Shown here: positions 53,578 through 62,240 of the stretch, one piece after another
How positions within the stretch are numbered: the stretch's first letter is position 1
How the letters are laid out: the number at the start of each line of letters is the position of its first letter
Origin: Halobacillus sp. A5
GTDB taxonomy: Bacteria > Bacillota > Bacilli > Bacillales > Halobacillaceae
DNA length: 64,000 bases
Assembly (NCBI RefSeq): GCF_024189315.1
Contig: NZ_JAIZEO010000001.1
Span: 124,001 to 188,000, forward strand
Direction: 5' to 3'
The notes under the pieces: generated by a model
The model's input: the letters and a program-made list of their open reading frames with translations, nothing else
Told to the model about the DNA's origin: nothing
Database searches by the model: none
Made by a program: the position numbers and the translations under genes

Positions 53578-55329
53578 ATGAGTAATCGAAATATAGTAAT
53601 TGTTGGCGGTGGCCTAGCCGGGCTGATGGCTACAATTAAAGCAGCAGAGCAGGGTGTTCATGTTGACTTGCTCTCCGTAGTGCCAGTTAAGAGATCTCAC
53701 TCTGTTTGTGCGCAAGGCGGTATTAACGGAGCAGTTAATACGAAGGGTGAGGGAGACTCACCCTGGGAACACTTTGATGATACAGTTTATGGCGGGGATT
53801 TCTTAGCAAACCAACCGCCCGTTAAAGCGATGTGTGACGCGGCCCCTGGTATTATTCACCTGTTGGACCGTATGGGCGTAATGTTTAACCGGACGCCTGA
53901 AGGGCTGCTTGATTTTCGTCGTTTTGGAGGCACGCAGCACCACAGAACAGCCTTCGCTGGAGCTACAACCGGGCAGCAGCTTCTTTACGCTTTGGACGAG
54001 CAGGTTCGCCGTCATGAAGTAAACGGCCTTGTAACTAAGTATGAGAACTGGGAATTCCTTTCTGCAATTATAGACGAAAAAGGTGTCGGACGAGGAGTTA
54101 TTGGTCAGAACCTAAGCAATCACGAAATGAAAGCTTTCCCTGCTGACGCCGTCATTATGGCTACAGGCGGGCCAGGAATTATTTTTGGTAAGTCTACTAA
54201 TTCGGTTATCAATACTGGGTCTGCAGCTGCTGCTTTATTTCAGCAGGGCGTTGATTATGCGAACGGTGAATTTATTCAGATTCACCCTACAGCCATTCCG
54301 GGTGATGATAAGCTTCGTCTTATGAGTGAATCCGCCCGTGGAGAAGGCGGCCGGGTATGGACGTATAAAGATGGAGAACCTTGGTACTTCCTTGAAGAGA
54401 AATATCCTGCATACGGTAACTTAGTACCGCGTGATATTGCCACAAGGGAAATCTTTGATGTGTGCGTGAATCAGAAGCTTGGAATCAATGGAGAGAACAT
54501 GGTTTATCTCGACCTCTCACATAAGGATCCTAAAGAGCTGGATGTTAAGCTTGGAGGCATTATTGAAATCTATGAAAAATTCGTAGGTGAAGATCCTAGA
54601 AAAGTACCTATGAAGATTTTCCCTGCTGTGCACTATTCAATGGGCGGCATGTGGGTGGACTTTGACCAGATGACCAATATCCCTGGTATATTTGCTGCTG
54701 GAGAGTGTGACTACAGTCAGCATGGAGGAAACCGCCTGGGAGCAAACTCCCTGTTATCTTCAATTTTTGGTGGAATGGTTGCCGGTCCAAATGCAGTAAA
54801 ATATACCGAAGAATTAGAAACGATTTCTGAAGAAATGAGCTCTGCATTGTTTGACGAGAAGCTGAAGGAAGAACAGGATAAGTTTGAAGCTATTATGAAT
54901 ATGGATGGCGACGAAAATGCCTATCAGATTCATAAAGAACTCGGGGAATGGATGACAGATAATGTGACTGTGGTTCGTGAAAATGAGAAGCTTCTTCAAA
55001 CGGATAAGAAGATTGTAGAATTAATGGAAAGATACAAGCGTATTAACATTAATGATACGTCAAGATGGAGTAACCAGGGAGCTATGTTTACCCGTCAATT
55101 GTGGAACATGCTTCAACTTGCTCGTGTGATCACCCAGGGAGCTTACAACCGTAATGAAAGCCGCGGAGCTCACTATAAACCAGAATTCCCTGATCGTAAC
55201 GACGAAGATTGGTTAAAGACCACTGTAGCCAGTTACGACAAAGAAAATAATAAGCCGGTTTTCCGTTATGACCCGGTAGACACAAGTCTAATAGAGCCGC
55301 GTAAACGTGATTACTCGAAGAGCAAATAA
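53578..55329 (+). CDS. sdhA: Succinate dehydrogenase flavoprotein subunit
   Basis: SdhA oxidises succinate with covalently bound FAD. The 583 residues show the dinucleotide fold IVGGGLAGLMATIKAAE, the FAD-attachment region KRSHSVCAQGGINGA, the active-site PTAIPGDDKLRLMSESARGEGG and the C-terminal RGAHYKPEFPDRNDEDWLK. ATG 53578 follows GGGAGTGAG. Between sdhC and sdhA a 13-codon frame with its own AAAGGAG site (53544-53585) overlaps the sdhA start and may assist coupling. Confidence 0.97.
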   Translation: MSNRNIVIVGGGLAGLMATIKAAEQGVHVDLLSVVPVKRSHSVCAQGGINGAVNTKGEGDSPWEHFDDTVYGGDFLANQPPVKAMCDAAPGIIHLLDRMGVMFNRTPEGLLDFRRFGGTQHHRTAFAGATTGQQLLYALDEQVRRHEVNGLVTKYENWEFLSAIIDEKGVGRGVIGQNLSNHEMKAFPADAVIMATGGPGIIFGKSTNSVINTGSAAAALFQQGVDYANGEFIQIHPTAIPGDDKLRLMSESARGEGGRVWTYKDGEPWYFLEEKYPAYGNLVPRDIATREIFDVCVNQKLGINGENMVYLDLSHKDPKELDVKLGGIIEIYEKFVGEDPRKVPMKIFPAVHYSMGGMWVDFDQMTNIPGIFAAGECDYSQHGGNRLGANSLLSSIFGGMVAGPNAVKYTEELETISEEMSSALFDEKLKEEQDKFEAIMNMDGDENAYQIHKELGEWMTDNVTVVRENEKLLQTDKKIVELMERYKRININDTSRWSNQGAMFTRQLWNMLQLARVITQGAYNRNESRGAHYKPEFPDRNDEDWLKTTVASYDKENNKPVFRYDPVDTSLIEPRKRDYSKSK

Positions 55330-55344
55330 AGGAGGTCCCTCATC

Positions 55345-56109
55345 ATGAGCGAAGATAAAACGATAACGTTTATTGTCACTCGTCAGGACGATCCGGAATC
55401 CCAACCTTTTGAGGAAACTTTTGAGATTCCTTATCGAAAAAATATGAACGTTATTTCAGCTTTAATGGAAATACGCCGTAACCCTGTAAATGCAGAGGGG
55501 AAAGCAACTACCCCGGTGTATTGGGATATGGGTTGTTTAGAAGAAGTGTGTGGCGCTTGTTCTATGGTTATTAATGGATCGCCAAGGCAATCGTGCACTG
55601 CTCTGGTTGACCAGCTGGAGCAGCCGATTCGTCTAGCTCCAATGACTACGTTCCCGGTTAATCGTGATTTAGCCGTGGACCGCAGCCGGATGTTTGATTC
55701 CTTAAAGAAAGTAAAAGCATGGGTTCCCATAGATGGAACCCACGATCTAGGACCAGGACCGAAAATGCCGGAAAGCAAGCGTCAGTGGGCATATGAACTT
55801 TCCAAATGCATGACTTGCGGGGTTTGCTTAGAGGCTTGTCCTAATGTGAACAGCAAATCTGATTTCATTGGCCCGGCACCGCTTTCGCAGGTGAGACTAT
55901 TTAACTCTCATCCGACTGGATCCATGAATAAGAGCGAACGACTGCAGACCATCATGGATGAAGAAGGCTTAATGGGCTGCGGTAATGCCCAGAACTGCGT
56001 AGAATCCTGCCCTAAAGGCATACCGTTGACTACTTCAATTGCTGCTCTAAACCGTGATACAGCCATTGAATCATTTAAGAGCTTCTTTGGAAGTGACCAG
56101 CGTGTGTGA
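55345..56109 (+). CDS. sdhB: Succinate dehydrogenase iron-sulfur subunit
   Basis: SdhB links FAD in SdhA to the haems of SdhC through three Fe-S clusters. In 254 residues the ligands appear as CLEEVCGACSMVINGSPRQS with a fourth Cys (2Fe-2S), CMTCGVCLEACP (4Fe-4S) and CGNAQNCVESCPKG (3Fe-4S region). AAGGAGGTCC precedes ATG 55345, 15 bases after sdhA. Last gene of sdhCAB. Confidence 0.97.
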   Translation: MSEDKTITFIVTRQDDPESQPFEETFEIPYRKNMNVISALMEIRRNPVNAEGKATTPVYWDMGCLEEVCGACSMVINGSPRQSCTALVDQLEQPIRLAPMTTFPVNRDLAVDRSRMFDSLKKVKAWVPIDGTHDLGPGPKMPESKRQWAYELSKCMTCGVCLEACPNVNSKSDFIGPAPLSQVRLFNSHPTGSMNKSERLQTIMDEEGLMGCGNAQNCVESCPKGIPLTTSIAALNRDTAIESFKSFFGSDQRV

Positions 56110-56124
56110 TTGATAATATCTTCT

Positions 56125-56161
56125 AAATACCTCTGCCATAAGCGGCAGGGGTATTTTTTAT
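56125..56161 (+). terminator. Terminator after sdhCAB
   Basis: AAATACCTCTGCC (56125-56137) pairs with GGCAGGGGTATTT (56144-56156) with one G-U, then T run. Confidence 0.93.
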
Positions 56162-56234
56162 GCGGGAAAAGGGTTGTAGCCACTTGTTTGAGTAGTATAA
56201 TAGAAGGGATTGAAAAGTAAAGGGCGGAATAATA

Positions 56235-58559
56235 ATGGGTTTGATTAATAAAAAAGAACTATTTATTTTAATATTTATTATAGGATCTGCCAGCTATATA
56301 ACATTTGTTTCATTTACCCAGCCGTATTTAGGAATTGAGTTAGAAAATAATGAAAACGAGTGGATCGTCTCCCATATAAATGGTGACAGCTGGGCTGAGG
56401 AGCAGAACATTCCTTTAGGGGCAGAAGTGGAGTTAGTAAACGGGGAAGTCCCGGAAGATCATTATAGTGTCAGTATGTTTCACAATATTGAAAATGCAGA
56501 GTCGTTTAGGCTTCAGATGGACGGGGAAACCTTGAGTTACAATGGGATTGAACAGACTTCTGCCACGCATTGGTTATTTTTCGTCGTTATCCCTCTATTA
56601 TTCTTATTAGGAGTTCTTTGGATTTCTCATCTCGTTTATAAAAAGGTTGATCCACGATATTCAGTCCATCTGCTTATGCTGTACTTTTTAACTATTGGAC
56701 TGGGCTATATTAGTAACAGTGGGGCTGTACGCGATAACTTGTACAGCGTTTTCCTCAATACGTTTTTGTTCTTAATTGCCTGCGTGATTCTTATTCATTT
56801 CTTATACAAGTACTTTGCGGAACTAGGTATCTACTGGTTCTCTAAAAAATGGTATCTTTCTTTATACTGGCTTGTCGGGCTGGTCACATTAACTGAACCT
56901 ATTTTCCTGTTAAATGGCGAATACCCGTCATTTATTTACCACGTTTCACGAATATTATTGTTGATTCTGTACAGTATTCTCTTTTTCATTATTTACCGGG
57001 GACTTTATTTACACAAAGATGACTCTTACGGAACCTTATTTAAATATGTAAGTGTCGGAATGACTATTGCTTTTCTTCCGTATATATCACTCTATCTTAT
57101 TCCTGCACTGACTTTAGGAGTCAAATTTATACCTTTAGAATTTGCAGCTTCCTTTCTTATAGCTTTACCTGTAACATTTATGTATCTTGTAACGAGAGAA
57201 CAGCTGATAGATATTAACTTTTATATGGGAAGATTAAGGTACTATGTCTTTCTTTCAGTTCTCCCGAGTCTTATCATAACTATTTGTTTATCTTTTTTAT
57301 TAGATCTATCAATGTCTTTTTTCATTTATGTTGAAATATTTATTCTTATCAATGTTACTTTAATTATTTTCCTGTCTATTAAAGAAGTTCTTGATTTTAA
57401 ACTTCAGCAATATTTATTTGCAGCCCGCTATAGTTACCAGGAAAGTATGCATAGAATGTCTAAAAACATGAAGGACCAGACGAATGCTGTAGATTTAATG
57501 AAGGTGCTTAGAAATGAGATTAGCAGCGTCCTCAATGTAAGGGACATTTATATATATTCGAAGCATAATAAAAAAAAGCTGTATTGTGTTTATGATCCTA
57601 TACCTGAAGACATTCTGGCCCATTTTGAAGATCACTTTTCTAATCACCGCTACGACATTGGCTCTATTATAGAAACGGAAAAAGGTTTCGGAGTTATCGT
57701 AGGGTATTCTCTAGAGAAAATTACAATGCTGTGGTGCAGAGGGAAGAAAGATTTTACTACGCTCAACAGAGATGAGAAAACATATCTTCAGACTATTTCT
57801 CACAATGCCAATATCGCTATTGAAAATATGAATCTTATTGAGGACCTCTTAAAAGAATTACGAACGTTAAGAAGCGACCAGACACAGCAGTACCCAGCCT
57901 GGCTCTCGAGACTGTTATTCTCGATTGCTGAAAATCAAAGAAAGCAATTATCGATCGACCTTCATGACACCGTTCTCCAGGAACAGCTCTACTTATATAG
58001 ACGAATGGATGATCTTATCGGCAAGCGGAAAGATCTGCCGAAGACATTAGGTTCTGAGTTAAGCATGTTTAAGGAATCAATTTTAGATAGTATTCATTTG
58101 ATTCGTGAAACTTGTAATGAACTGCGGCCTGCGTTTATCGAAGAATTGGGGTTAGTTCACGCTTTAGAGGATTTAATTGAACAGTACCAACTCCGTTCCA
58201 ACTTCACTGTTTATTTCTCCCATGAGGGTTTTCGAGCCGATTTGGATCAGGAACGCATACTGGCTATTTTTCGAATTGTACAGGAACTATTGTCTAATGC
58301 GATGAAACACTCAGAAGCGAAGATTGTTAAACTAAGCTTGAGAAATAATAAGCATGGGGTTACCCTCATCTATTCAGATGATGGACAGGGAATGGACTAT
58401 TCCTTTCAGAGGGATTTATTTTCTCATATTGGTTTGTCTGGAATTGAGCAGCGTGTCCATGGGTTAAATGGCAGCCTTACAATCGATACATCGCCGGGTA
58501 AAGGATTCAAATCCACCATTTCTTTCCCTTTTACCGTAAGTAAGGAGGTCACTGTATGA
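56235..58559 (+). CDS. comP: ComP-like membrane sensor histidine kinase
   Basis: A 774-residue kinase of the HPK7/NarX class. A first membrane helix (about 10-28) is followed by an 80-residue PDZ-like outer loop (WAEEQNIPLGAEVELVNGEV), then about eight or nine more helices up to residue 390, a GAF-like region, the phosphoacceptor His577 in SIDLHDTVLQEQ and the ATPase (IVQELLSNAMKHSEA; SDDGQGMD; GIEQRVHGLNGSL). Architecture and length match B. subtilis ComP (769), the ComX pheromone receptor. No comQ or comX precedes it: only 125 bases, mostly terminator, separate it from sdhB. The stop overlaps the comA start (ATGA). The signal sensed is unknown. Confidence 0.87.
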   Translation: MGLINKKELFILIFIIGSASYITFVSFTQPYLGIELENNENEWIVSHINGDSWAEEQNIPLGAEVELVNGEVPEDHYSVSMFHNIENAESFRLQMDGETLSYNGIEQTSATHWLFFVVIPLLFLLGVLWISHLVYKKVDPRYSVHLLMLYFLTIGLGYISNSGAVRDNLYSVFLNTFLFLIACVILIHFLYKYFAELGIYWFSKKWYLSLYWLVGLVTLTEPIFLLNGEYPSFIYHVSRILLLILYSILFFIIYRGLYLHKDDSYGTLFKYVSVGMTIAFLPYISLYLIPALTLGVKFIPLEFAASFLIALPVTFMYLVTREQLIDINFYMGRLRYYVFLSVLPSLIITICLSFLLDLSMSFFIYVEIFILINVTLIIFLSIKEVLDFKLQQYLFAARYSYQESMHRMSKNMKDQTNAVDLMKVLRNEISSVLNVRDIYIYSKHNKKKLYCVYDPIPEDILAHFEDHFSNHRYDIGSIIETEKGFGVIVGYSLEKITMLWCRGKKDFTTLNRDEKTYLQTISHNANIAIENMNLIEDLLKELRTLRSDQTQQYPAWLSRLLFSIAENQRKQLSIDLHDTVLQEQLYLYRRMDDLIGKRKDLPKTLGSELSMFKESILDSIHLIRETCNELRPAFIEELGLVHALEDLIEQYQLRSNFTVYFSHEGFRADLDQERILAIFRIVQELLSNAMKHSEAKIVKLSLRNNKHGVTLIYSDDGQGMDYSFQRDLFSHIGLSGIEQRVHGLNGSLTIDTSPGKGFKSTISFPFTVSKEVTV

Positions 58560-59203
58560 CGAAAGTATTAATTGTAGACGATCACCCCGCAGTCGGTGCG
58601 GGCACTAGAGCCATGCTTGAGCAGGAAGAAGATATGATAGTTGATGTGATTGATAAACCAGAACAAACAGAAACAAAGCTTTATAACGATCAATATGATA
58701 TTGTATTACTGGATTTATATATGCCTGGGATGAGTGGAGTAGAGCTGGCCAAAAAACTTCGCAAACATTACCCGGATTTAGCAATTCTGATCTATACAGG
58801 GTTTGACTTAAGCACACACTTTAATATGATTGTTGAGGCAAATATTAACGGGTTTGTGAGTAAAACCGCTTCAAGTGAACAGCTGGTTAACGTTATCCGC
58901 TGTGCTTTACGCGATGAAGTCGTTCTACCACTGCATCTATTCAAGCAGCTTCGACGTTCTGAAGCCAGTGTCAGCCATCAGTCGGAGAACGAAGGGATCA
59001 ATTTATCATTGAATGAAAAAGAACAGTCCATTTTAAAAGAAGTTGCCTCAGGGCTGACTAATCGTGAAATTGCTCAAACTCTTCATATGTCCCAGCGCAG
59101 TGTTGAATATACGCTGACTGGAATATTCAATAAGCTTTCTGTGAAGTCGCGTACGGAAGCCCTTTATAAAGCACAGGAATTAGGGCTCGTGTCTAAAACG
59201 TAA
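58556..59203 (+). CDS. comA: ComA-like response regulator
   Basis: A 215-residue NarL-family regulator, partner of the kinase just upstream. The receiver has the acidic pair in LIVDDHPAVGAG, the phosphoacceptor Asp in IVLLDLYMPGMSG and the Lys in GFVSKTASSEQL. The LuxR-type HTH (LKEVASGLTNREIAQTLHMSQRSVEYTLTGIFNKLSVKSR) is strikingly like ComA, including RSxEYxLTxIFNKL. ATG 58556 overlaps the comP stop; GTAAGGAGGTC serves as ribosome site. Target genes cannot be named from here. Confidence 0.88.
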   Translation: MTKVLIVDDHPAVGAGTRAMLEQEEDMIVDVIDKPEQTETKLYNDQYDIVLLDLYMPGMSGVELAKKLRKHYPDLAILIYTGFDLSTHFNMIVEANINGFVSKTASSEQLVNVIRCALRDEVVLPLHLFKQLRRSEASVSHQSENEGINLSLNEKEQSILKEVASGLTNREIAQTLHMSQRSVEYTLTGIFNKLSVKSRTEALYKAQELGLVSKT

Positions 59204-59212
59204 ACGACGGGC

Positions 59213-59240
59213 ACAGGGCCATCCCTCTCTTCATACGATA
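59213..59240 (+). promoter_or_regulatory. Candidate sigma-K promoter of gerE
   Basis: CATACGATA (59232-59240) matches the sigma-K -10 CATANNNTA at every fixed base, and AC at 59213-59214 stands 17 bases upstream as the minimal -35. gerE is a sigma-K gene in B. subtilis, and the site is 56 bases from the gerE start. Confidence 0.65.
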
Positions 59241-59296
59241 TTATGACTAAATAATTCCCTCCGATAGAGCTCTAGATAACAAGGAGGGGTACGCTT

Positions 59297-59521
59297 GTGA
59301 AGGAGGAGGGCTATAGGCCAGCACAAATTCTTACGAAACGCGAGCGCGAAGTTTTCGAGCTTTTAGTGCAAGATAGGACGACGAAAGAGATAGCTGAAGA
59401 ATTGTTCATTTCTGAAAAAACAGTGAGAAATCACATCTCTAACGCTATGCAGAAGTTAGGCGTGAAAGGGAGATCTCAAGCAGTAGTTGAGTTACTACGT
59501 ATGGGTGAACTAAAGCTTTAG
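59297..59521 (+). CDS. gerE: Spore coat transcription regulator GerE
   Basis: GerE is the last regulator of the mother-cell line, switching late coat genes on and sigma-K dependent genes off. At 74 residues it is a bare LuxR-type DNA-binding domain ([50 protein letters not shown] region). GTG 59297 lies seven or eight bases after AAGGAGGGG. It follows comA, which carries the same fold at its C-terminus, but has its own sigma-K type promoter. Confidence 0.96.
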   Translation: MKEEGYRPAQILTKREREVFELLVQDRTTKEIAEELFISEKTVRNHISNAMQKLGVKGRSQAVVELLRMGELKL

Positions 59522-59548
59522 CTCAAAGGGGATAAAACGTCGTAGAAG

Positions 59549-59598
59549 AAAGCCTTTCAGGTATGGGATACACAGCCTATACCTGGGAGGGTTTTCAT
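59549..59598 (+). terminator. Terminator after gerE
   Basis: A long stem with CAGGTATGGG (59558-59567) against GCCTATACCTG (59575-59585), extended outward with a mismatch and G-U pairs to 59549 and 59594, then TTTT. Confidence 0.85.
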
Positions 59599-59681
59599 TA
59601 TGTGGATGATATGTCTTGAATTACGAATGAAAAACAGTGAAAATATAAAGAATAAAATTAAAACTGCGAGGAGTGCTGTTT

Positions 59682-60125
59682 GTGTCACATTCATCTTCAA
59701 CGATTGCTGAGGTTGAAAAAGAATTAAGGTACATAGCAGGAATTATTAAACAAAAAGGAAGAGAAATTCTGGATCATTACCCAATCACAGCTCCACAGTT
59801 TGTTGCGTTGCAATGGCTGCTGGAGAAAGGTGACTTAACGATCGGTGAGCTTTCAAATCACATTCACCTCGCATGCAGCACGACAACTGATTTGGTAGAT
59901 AGAATGGAAAAAAATGAATTAGTGGAACGCGTCCGTGATCCCAAAGATAGAAGAGTTGTACGCATCCACGTATTAAGCAAAGGAAAACAAATTATTCATG
60001 AAGTCATAGAAAAGCGTCAGGATTATTTAAAGGTGGTTCTTAACGATATTCCTAAAGAAGACGTTGAATCATTGAATAAGTTATTATGTTTATTACATGA
60101 AAACATGCTGGAAACATCTAAGTAG
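59682..60125 (+). CDS. ysmB: MarR-family transcriptional regulator
   Basis: A 147-residue winged-helix regulator. The MarR core is clear: LTIGELSNHIHLACSTTTDLVDRMEKNELVERVRDPKDRRVVRIH spans recognition helix and wing. Flanking helices form the dimer interface. Target and ligand are unknown; in B. subtilis ysmB holds the same place between gerE and racE. Start GTG 59682 follows GCGAGGAG by eight bases; an upstream GTG overlaps that site. racE begins 23 bases after it. Confidence 0.87.
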   Translation: MSHSSSTIAEVEKELRYIAGIIKQKGREILDHYPITAPQFVALQWLLEKGDLTIGELSNHIHLACSTTTDLVDRMEKNELVERVRDPKDRRVVRIHVLSKGKQIIHEVIEKRQDYLKVVLNDIPKEDVESLNKLLCLLHENMLETSK

Positions 60126-60148
60126 AAACAACGGAAAGAGGGATTGAA

Positions 60149-60970
60149 TTGCACCAGCCAATAGGAGTAATTGATTCAGGAGTTGGTGGTCTTACCGTAG
60201 CGAGAGAATTAATGCGGCAGCTCCCAAAAGAAAAATTTATATACTTAGGCGATACTCAGCGCTGCCCTTATGGACCACGGCCTAAAGAACAAGTGAAGCG
60301 TTATACTTGGCAAATGGTCCATTATTTATTGGATAAAGATATTAAAATGTTAATCGTGGCTTGTAATACCGCAACAGCTTATACGCTGCAGGAACTGCAA
60401 TCAACACTATCGATCCCGGTTATCGGGGTCATCGAGCCTGGAGTACGCGCGGCCATTAAAAGCAGCCAGAATAAACAGATTGGTGTCATAGGAACTGAGG
60501 GTACTATAAGCAGTGAAGCCTATCCACATGCTTTAAAGGCAGTTGATCATACGATTTCGGTTGATGGACTGGCCTGTCCTCCCTTTGTACCGATGATTGA
60601 AAATGGTATTTTATCTGGTGAGGAAGCTCAAATGATCGTGTCTGAAACGCTGCAGCCCTTAAAAAATGCAAGCGGGATGGATACATTGATTCTTGGATGT
60701 ACCCACTATCCGCTAATCAAACATTTAGTCCAGGCTCAAGTCGGACCTGGTATTCAAGTCATCAGTTCCGGAGAAGAGACAGCGAGAGAGGTCAGTTTAA
60801 TTCTTGCTTACCACGGGCTCCTTGAGCAGGGTAATATACTTCCCGTCCACGAATTTTATACAACAGGTGATATGGATAAATTCCGACAAGTAGCCAACAG
60901 CTGGTTTGATACCCCAATTCAAGTACTTGAATTGGTCAGCCTGGATACAAAGCAGAGCTCCGCAAAATGA
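60149..60970 (+). CDS. racE: Glutamate racemase
   Basis: It makes D-glutamate for peptidoglycan (and poly-gamma-glutamate where present). The 273-residue enzyme uses two cysteines: VACNTATAY (N-terminal side) and LGCTHYPLIKHLV (C-terminal side); the substrate loop is IGVIDSGVGGLTVARELMRQ. The start is TTG 60149 (MHQPIGVIDSG), after GGAAAGAGGGA. The 3' end is part of a terminator hairpin. Confidence 0.96.
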   Translation: MHQPIGVIDSGVGGLTVARELMRQLPKEKFIYLGDTQRCPYGPRPKEQVKRYTWQMVHYLLDKDIKMLIVACNTATAYTLQELQSTLSIPVIGVIEPGVRAAIKSSQNKQIGVIGTEGTISSEAYPHALKAVDHTISVDGLACPPFVPMIENGILSGEEAQMIVSETLQPLKNASGMDTLILGCTHYPLIKHLVQAQVGPGIQVISSGEETAREVSLILAYHGLLEQGNILPVHEFYTTGDMDKFRQVANSWFDTPIQVLELVSLDTKQSSAK

Positions 60971-60984
60971 CGCGGAGTTTTTTC
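60958..60984 (+). terminator. Terminator overlapping the end of racE
   Basis: CTCCGC (60958-60963) and GCGGAG (60972-60977), followed by TTTTTTCTTTTT. Confidence 0.85.
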
Positions 60985-61022
60985 TTTTTCACATGGTCTA
61001 TTCCTCCAGTAAGCTCGTATAT

Positions 61023-61042
61023 ATGATAGTACAAACTATCAT
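61023..61042. repeat. Short inverted repeat in front of gerM
   Basis: ATGATAGT-ACAA-ACTATCAT, perfect eight-base arms with a four-base loop, ends four bases before the gerM ribosome site GGGAGGGAAAGG. It could be an operator or a small mRNA hairpin. Confidence 0.5.
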
Positions 61043-61055
61043 GGGAGGGAAAGGC

Positions 61056-62123
61056 ATGAAAACATGGGGGATTAAGCCCTTATTAATTTTAGCTTTAATT
61101 AGCATGGGGCTGCTGACAGGCTGCCTGTTTGAAGGGGAGCAATCCTTAGAGGAGATGGATGGACCTCCTGAGGAAGAAGCTGCAAATACAGATGTCACTA
61201 ATGAAGAAATTGAAAATGATGACGGAGAGGAAATAGAAGAGGAAGAGTCGTCTACAGTAGAACGGGAATTGTATTTACTTGACTCTAATGGAATGGTTGT
61301 ACCGCAGACGCTTGAACTGCCTGCTTCAGAAACAGTTGCTGCTCAAGCTTTAGAATATTTAGTTAAAGATGGCCCAGTTACTGAATTACTTCCTTCAGGT
61401 TTTCAAGCTGTTCTTCCTGCCGGCACTCAAATTCAAGGAGTCAATTTAAAAGATGACGGTACTATGATTGTAGATGTCTCACCTGAGTTTGAAGAATATG
61501 AATCAGAAGACGAAGAGAAAATACTTCAGGCCATGACTTATACTTTGACTCAATTTGATGGAGTAGAGAAGATTAAGTTATGGATCAATGGACATGAACT
61601 GGACACAATGCCTGTGAGCGGTACCCCAATCTCTGAAGGGGTTTCCCGCTCAGACGGGATTAACCTTCAGGAGAGTGCAGTTAACGATGTAGTTAATAGT
61701 GAACCTGTAACGGTCTACTACCCTTCTCAGCAAGATGGACAAGAGGTTTATCATGTACCTGTGACAACCCGCGTTGCTAGTGGAGATGACGTATATACAT
61801 CCGTTGTTCAAACTCTATTAAACGGTCCCGATCTGGGCACTTCCTTACTGCAGCCCTTTAACGATGGTGCCGAGGTGAATGAAGCCCAGTTAAACGAAGG
61901 AGTGTTAGAAGTCTCTTTCAATGAAGCTATGCTGACCGGAGAAGAGTCGAAAGCTTTGTCAGGGGAAGCACTGACAAGTTTAGTAATGAGTCTGACCAAT
62001 CTGCCAGATGTTGAGTCAGTCCAGGTTAAAGTAGACGGGGTTGAGGAAGTATTAAATGAAGCAGGTGAAGTAATCAGTGAGCCCGTCACGTTAAATGATG
62101 TAACGGAAGTACAAGGCTTATAA
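61056..62123 (+). CDS. gerM: Spore germination/sporulation lipoprotein GerM
   Basis: GerM is made in the mother cell and acts in engulfment and germination, probably helping assemble the complex between the two spore membranes. The 355-residue protein has a lipoprotein signal (LLTGC, Cys23), a very acidic linker (about 27-65) and two GerMN domains (PLDSNG-like VERELYLLDSNGMVVPQTLE; VTVYYPSQQDGQEVYHVPVTT). ATG 61056 follows GGGAGGG; the 50 extra codons of the longer frame overlap racE. Both domains appear intact. Confidence 0.93.
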   Translation: MKTWGIKPLLILALISMGLLTGCLFEGEQSLEEMDGPPEEEAANTDVTNEEIENDDGEEIEEEESSTVERELYLLDSNGMVVPQTLELPASETVAAQALEYLVKDGPVTELLPSGFQAVLPAGTQIQGVNLKDDGTMIVDVSPEFEEYESEDEEKILQAMTYTLTQFDGVEKIKLWINGHELDTMPVSGTPISEGVSRSDGINLQESAVNDVVNSEPVTVYYPSQQDGQEVYHVPVTTRVASGDDVYTSVVQTLLNGPDLGTSLLQPFNDGAEVNEAQLNEGVLEVSFNEAMLTGEESKALSGEALTSLVMSLTNLPDVESVQVKVDGVEEVLNEAGEVISEPVTLNDVTEVQGL

Positions 62124-62135
62124 TATTTACAACGC

Positions 62136-62168
62136 GAGCCACTCTATTACAGTAGTGGCTCTTTTTTT
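62136..62168 (+). terminator. Terminator after gerM
   Basis: GAGCCACT (62136-62143) pairs with AGTGGCTC (62154-62161), then seven T. Confidence 0.9.
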
Positions 62169-62240
62169 GATTCTGTAAACAGAAGACAGATTGTGTTAAG
62201 ATGAGCAAGGATATACCTTGTTAATTAGGAGGAAGCGTCG

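Noticed and set aside
56110-56234. Hidden comX or comQ between sdhB and comP
   Set aside because: Only 125 bases, occupied by the sdhB terminator and the comP ribosome site; no frame resembling a ComX precursor on either strand.
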